DNA of 8,658 nucleotides from Planctomycetaceae bacterium (GTDB taxonomy: Bacteria > Planctomycetota > Planctomycetia > Pirellulales > Thermoguttaceae), in assembly GCA_031274045.1 (NCBI GenBank), contig JAISQS010000020.1:1-8658 (forward strand), read 5' to 3'. The first letter of the stretch is position 1. The number at the start of each line of letters is the position of its first letter. This document shows, piece by piece, positions 5,448-8,658 of the stretch. The notes below the pieces were generated by a model, which saw only the letters and a program-made list of their open reading frames with translations, made no database searches and was not told the DNA's origin. The translations under genes and the position numbers were made by a program.

Positions 5448-5539
5448 TACGGGCGAGTCTCGTCACTACAAATTTGCCGCACTATTGTCGGCTGGTTTTA
5501 TGTTTTTTTTGTTATTAAAATTTTATTGTGAGTTGTGAT

Positions 5540-6625
5540 ATGTTGTGGAAAAAGATTAGTGGTTTTACGCTTATTGAGCTTCTTGTTGTGATTGCAATTG
5601 TTGGGGTATTGATTGCGATGTTGCTTCCGGCTGTGCAGGCGGCGCGGGAGGTTGCGCGGAGGCTGACTTGTTCAAGTAAACTCCGGCAGTTGGGTATTGC
5701 CGTTCATAGTTACAACGCCGCAAATGGAACATTGCCGGGTTACGATTACGGTCCTGACAACCGCGGCGGCGGAGATTATCCATGCCCGCGATATTCAACT
5801 TTTGTTGCTTTGTTGTCGTATATTGAGATGGATGCGATTGCGGAAGAGTTGCAAGCCGAAGACAACGATCCAAGTAATCCGCATCACAATAAAGATGTTT
5901 CTTGGGGCAACGGCGGCGAAATTCCAATATTGAATCAATCAATTCCCGCTCTCTATTGTCCGGCAGATCACGGTTACAATTTGAAAGATTACAATGAGCT
6001 TTATGAGCCTTATAATACTCGCGCGTCGGCGACAAGTTATCATGTTTCGAGCGGTGATACGCCGTTTCTTTCAGAGAGGACACCGGATGTTGGACGCGGT
6101 GCTTTTGTGACACAACAATTTCTTACTTTTGACGACATAAGCGACGGATCGAGCAATACCATTATGATGAGTGAACATCGGATTTCATTGGACAACAGTC
6201 TCCACGTTTTAGATTCGAGCATATATACGTCAATGTCCGAAGGTTCTTTTTTTACAAATTGTTTCGGAACGGAGGGAGCTGGCAGACAATTTGTTGTAGA
6301 AAGTGAAGAGGAAGGTGTTGAGCATTCGATTGGTCGTAATTGGGCGGCGGCGCGAGTTGAGATGACATCTTTCAGCACAATGATGCCTCCAAATTCACCC
6401 GCTTGCGCACAAGAGTGGACACTTCAAGATACGACGACCCCTTATTACGTACCGCCGACGAGTTATCATGTTGGCGGTGTGCAAGTTTTGCGTTGTGATG
6501 GTTCTGTTCAATTTATTTCCGATACGATTGATTGCGGAGATATGAGTACCGGATTTCCGGCACAAAGCGGAGAATCACCATACGGAATTTGGGGCGCAAT
6601 GGGATCACGTAACGGCGGAGATTAG
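5540..6625 (+). CDS. DUF1559 protein with prepilin-type N-terminal signal
   Basis: This 361-residue protein starts with a class III (type IV pilin-like) signal: a short basic leader MLWKKISG followed by FTLIELLVVIA, with expected cleavage after Gly8 and Glu at mature position 5. The hydrophobic helix continues to about residue 33. A globular domain follows with TCSSKLRQLGIAVHSYNAANG (the familiar N-terminal DUF1559 block, from Cys44), FDDISDGSSNTIMMSEH (198-213) and the C-terminal H-X9-DG motif, His310 to Asp320-Gly321. The family is very abundant in Planctomycetes; its function is not established, though a pseudopilin-like or surface role at the envelope is inferred. ATG 5540 is preferred because it gives the usual short basic leader; an in-frame GTG at 5528 would add four residues. 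The next gene follows after 48 bp, suggesting an operon. Confidence 0.95.
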   Translation: MLWKKISGFTLIELLVVIAIVGVLIAMLLPAVQAAREVARRLTCSSKLRQLGIAVHSYNAANGTLPGYDYGPDNRGGGDYPCPRYSTFVALLSYIEMDAIAEELQAEDNDPSNPHHNKDVSWGNGGEIPILNQSIPALYCPADHGYNLKDYNELYEPYNTRASATSYHVSSGDTPFLSERTPDVGRGAFVTQQFLTFDDISDGSSNTIMMSEHRISLDNSLHVLDSSIYTSMSEGSFFTNCFGTEGAGRQFVVESEEEGVEHSIGRNWAAARVEMTSFSTMMPPNSPACAQEWTLQDTTTPYYVPPTSYHVGGVQVLRCDGSVQFISDTIDCGDMSTGFPAQSGESPYGIWGAMGSRNGGD

Positions 6626-6673
6626 ATTCCGCATCAAAGTAACAATTACGTTAAGAATTTTTTGAGGTGAATT

Positions 6674-8368
6674 ATGGTGAGTGAGTTTAGCAAAGGTGAT
6701 TTATTGGCGGTTGGAGTCAAGAAGCGTTCGTGGTTTTCGCGGCGGTTGTTGTTTGTGTTTGTGATGTTTCTTGTTTTTTGTGTGGTAATGTTTTATTTCT
6801 GTTTTGTGCCGTCTCGTCTTGTTATATCGCCGGATACGACGTTTGTGACGGAGTATTTGACACCGGAGGGGTTGCCGGATTATTCGGCGGCTTATTTGAA
6901 AAAGAATAACGCACAATTACAGAACCATGAAGATAACGGTTATCGTTTAGTTCTTGAAGCGTTCGGTCCGTATATTTTGTGGCATACAATAATGAAAAAT
7001 ATTGCGTGGGAAGATTTGCCAACACACAGGAAATACGGAAGATGGTACACGGGTACGTGGGTTCCCATCTGTGAAGCGATGTCAATTGACCCGACCAAGA
7101 AGCCGAAGGAATATACATCAATCTATGATTTTTATGTGGAAGCAATTGGACAAGACTCAGAGGCAAAAAAATTAAGGAAACTACGCCAAAAGCTAAAAGA
7201 ATTGGGAGCAAAACCATGGAGAACTGAAGCCCATCCTGAAATTGCTGAGTTGCTGAACCAATCGGCTGAGGCTCTTGATCTTTTTTCTTTTGCTGCCAAA
7301 AAACCGATATGGATTTGTTATCAACCACAAAACAACTTAGCACACCGCTTAAATCCAATATTTTGTTGGGATGTGGCGAGCTTATACTCGGTATGCGTTG
7401 ATTTGTCAATTCGTGTGAGCAGACGGCTTGGCGAAAACGATGTTGTCGGTGCGTTGGATGATGCCTTCGCAATTCTTCGTATTGCCCGACATTACAAAAG
7501 TCATTATACGTATTATGAACATCGTCGTGCTTTTGAAATGGAAGAGATTGGGATGAAGTCGTTGCAATCGATTTTGGTTTACGGTAATCTAAACTCCGAT
7601 CAGATACGCCAACTGTTAAAGGAATTTGATTCACTTCCCAAGCATGAAGACTCGTTTGAAAAATTTGTTCAATTTGAAAAATTAGTATACCTCGAAGCAA
7701 TCTTGTCTCCGCTCAAACATGATTTATGGAGAGGTATTGTTTATGAGAATCTCGATCATAACATTAGTGATCATCATACCGCAATTGAGTTGATATGGCA
7801 CAAACCGTATATTAAAAAAATACTGGAGTTGCCGGTTGATCTCAACTATGCGGCAAAACGCGGTTTGTTACGATGGCGTTTTTTGGATTCTGCCGCCAAA
7901 GAAAAAGATATTCGGAAACGTTGGCAACTTATAGAAGAGCATTATGACGAAGCGCGGAATATATACAATCAGATTTTCAATTTACAAGTGATGTCATTAA
8001 CGCCGCTCATACGAATTCGTTCGCAGGTATTCGCCGATATAATTTTTAACAAATTCGGTTGCTCTGCCGTTTTTTTGTACTACACAAAAGAAGAAAAGAA
8101 AATCGTAACAATTCATAATCTGTTTTACGTTTCGTCCGCTTTAGAATTATATCAACGCGATAACGGCAACTACCCCGATTCTCTTGACGCAATCACGCCG
8201 AAATATTTAGAAAAGATTCCAATTGACTTTTTTAGCACCGACAACAAATTTACGTACAAAAAAACCGACACCGGATACATTCTCTACTCATTCGGACTAA
8301 ACGAAAAAGACGACGGAGGAGAAGAAAAAGAAGGATACGGCGACATCATAGTTGAACGCAAAAAATGA
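6674..8368 (+). CDS. Membrane-anchored protein with C-terminal GspG-like module, function unknown
   Basis: This is a 564-residue protein. Residues 1-23 are basic (KKRSWFSRR), residues 24-45 form one transmembrane helix, and the rest should lie outside the cytoplasmic membrane. Residues 60-470 are mostly helical and unrecognised, with charged segments such as 164-177 and 405-425. Residues 480-562 resemble the C-terminal part of major pseudopilins: ALELYQRDNGNYPDSLDAI, then KYLEKIP, TGYILYSFG and a DDGG-x-DI ending, as in GspG and in many planctomycete proteins of unknown role. There is no prepilin cleavage motif at the N-terminus. The start is firm: GAGGTGA (6664-6670) lies a few nucleotides before the ATG. 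It sits 48 bp after the DUF1559 gene and is probably co-transcribed with it, so a shared envelope function is likely but unproven. Confidence 0.88.
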   Translation: MVSEFSKGDLLAVGVKKRSWFSRRLLFVFVMFLVFCVVMFYFCFVPSRLVISPDTTFVTEYLTPEGLPDYSAAYLKKNNAQLQNHEDNGYRLVLEAFGPYILWHTIMKNIAWEDLPTHRKYGRWYTGTWVPICEAMSIDPTKKPKEYTSIYDFYVEAIGQDSEAKKLRKLRQKLKELGAKPWRTEAHPEIAELLNQSAEALDLFSFAAKKPIWICYQPQNNLAHRLNPIFCWDVASLYSVCVDLSIRVSRRLGENDVVGALDDAFAILRIARHYKSHYTYYEHRRAFEMEEIGMKSLQSILVYGNLNSDQIRQLLKEFDSLPKHEDSFEKFVQFEKLVYLEAILSPLKHDLWRGIVYENLDHNISDHHTAIELIWHKPYIKKILELPVDLNYAAKRGLLRWRFLDSAAKEKDIRKRWQLIEEHYDEARNIYNQIFNLQVMSLTPLIRIRSQVFADIIFNKFGCSAVFLYYTKEEKKIVTIHNLFYVSSALELYQRDNGNYPDSLDAITPKYLEKIPIDFFSTDNKFTYKKTDTGYILYSFGLNEKDDGGEEKEGYGDIIVERKK

Positions 8369-8472
8369 TGTCCTTTCCAACGCGACGCAAAACAGTAACC
8401 GATCGGAACACGAACATCCACCCGCACATTTGGGATTTAGGAAACCAAACCAGTTAAAACGGAACGCCGGGA

Positions 8473-8499
8473 AAAGGTCGCCTTTGTAACAATTTTTTT
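8473..8499 (+). terminator. Weak terminator-like hairpin after the operon
   Basis: AAAGG-TCG-CCTTT (8473-8485) is followed, after a 7-nt gap, by seven T residues (8493-8499). It lies about 105 nt after the stop at 8368, in the gap between converging genes. The stem is short, so this is tentative. Confidence 0.3.
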
Positions 8500-8658
8500 A
8501 TGTTGTGCTTTGGCTTTTTACGATGTTGTATAAGGCGTTGGAATTTACTGCGATTGAGAAGCTGCCTTTTTCGTCTTTGCCAATCGTGAACGTGTCAAAG
8601 GCTGATTCCTCTCCTGTTTCGTGCTGCGTCAACCGATTTTTGTCAAACGCATATTGCT
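8498..8658 (-). CDS. C-terminal end of an unidentified protein (partial)
   Basis: A minus-strand frame enters from the right edge, is open for 52 codons and ends at TAA (8500-8498). The visible residues include QYAFDKNRLTQHETGEES, then FDTFTIGKDEKGSFSIAV and a Ser/Thr-rich end, KSQSTT. Composition looks like real protein with alternating beta-type residues. The other two minus frames hit stops within 30 nt of the edge, which supports this frame. A beta-rich extracellular or lectin-like fold is a guess from the pattern only. The start and most of the gene lie outside the window. Confidence 0.5.
   Translation of the reverse strand, partial: QYAFDKNRLTQHETGEESAFDTFTIGKDEKGSFSIAVNSNALYNIVKSQSTT

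Noticed and set aside
6822..7700. Long minus-strand open frame (292 codons) opposite the 564-residue gene
   Set aside because: It is fully antisense to a gene with a strong ribosome site and coherent domains. Its translation has no recognisable domain and an erratic composition.

Overview
The window looks like a piece of a planctomycete chromosome. The strongest clue is a DUF1559 protein with an N-terminal prepilin-type signal and a C-terminal H-X9-DG motif, a family hugely expanded in Planctomycetes. Supporting clues are a zinc-ribbon protein with a long Pro/Gln linker and a membrane-anchored protein ending in a pseudopilin-like module. The AT-leaning genes, set against GC-rich palindromic intergenic repeats, would fit a host-associated or uncultured lineage, but that is inference.

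Layout. On the minus strand, positions 148-1308 encode a cysteine-desulfurase-like PLP enzyme, 1568-2320 a zinc-ribbon protein of unknown role, and 3386-4510 a slipin-type SPFH/Band 7 protein. On the plus strand, 5540-6625 (DUF1559) and 6674-8368 (membrane protein with a GspG-like tail) are 48 bp apart and probably form an operon. A further minus-strand gene enters from the right edge, with only its last 52 codons visible (8498-8658).

Intergenic DNA. Two gaps of about 1 kb are unusually structured. The gap at 2321-3385 is plain AT-rich DNA up to about 2590. From there it is a mosaic of short GC-rich palindromes built from at least two repeat modules in both orientations; one module has a third copy at positions 1-47. 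The gap at 4511-5539 starts with a nested inverted repeat of about 290 bp (4565-4856) next to the SPFH promoter region. It then contains what I consider the most interesting object: a minus-strand unit with a TTGACA-N17-TATAAG promoter, about 195 nt of hairpin-rich non-coding sequence including tRNA-like arms, and a terminator-like hairpin followed by a T-run (5145-5376). I do not recognise it as a known RNA family.

The genes do not form one obvious pathway. The DUF1559 and downstream proteins share pseudopilin-related modules and probably act together at the cell envelope. The other genes look like unrelated housekeeping or envelope genes separated by repeats. All assignments come from reading the sequence; no database search or folding program was run.
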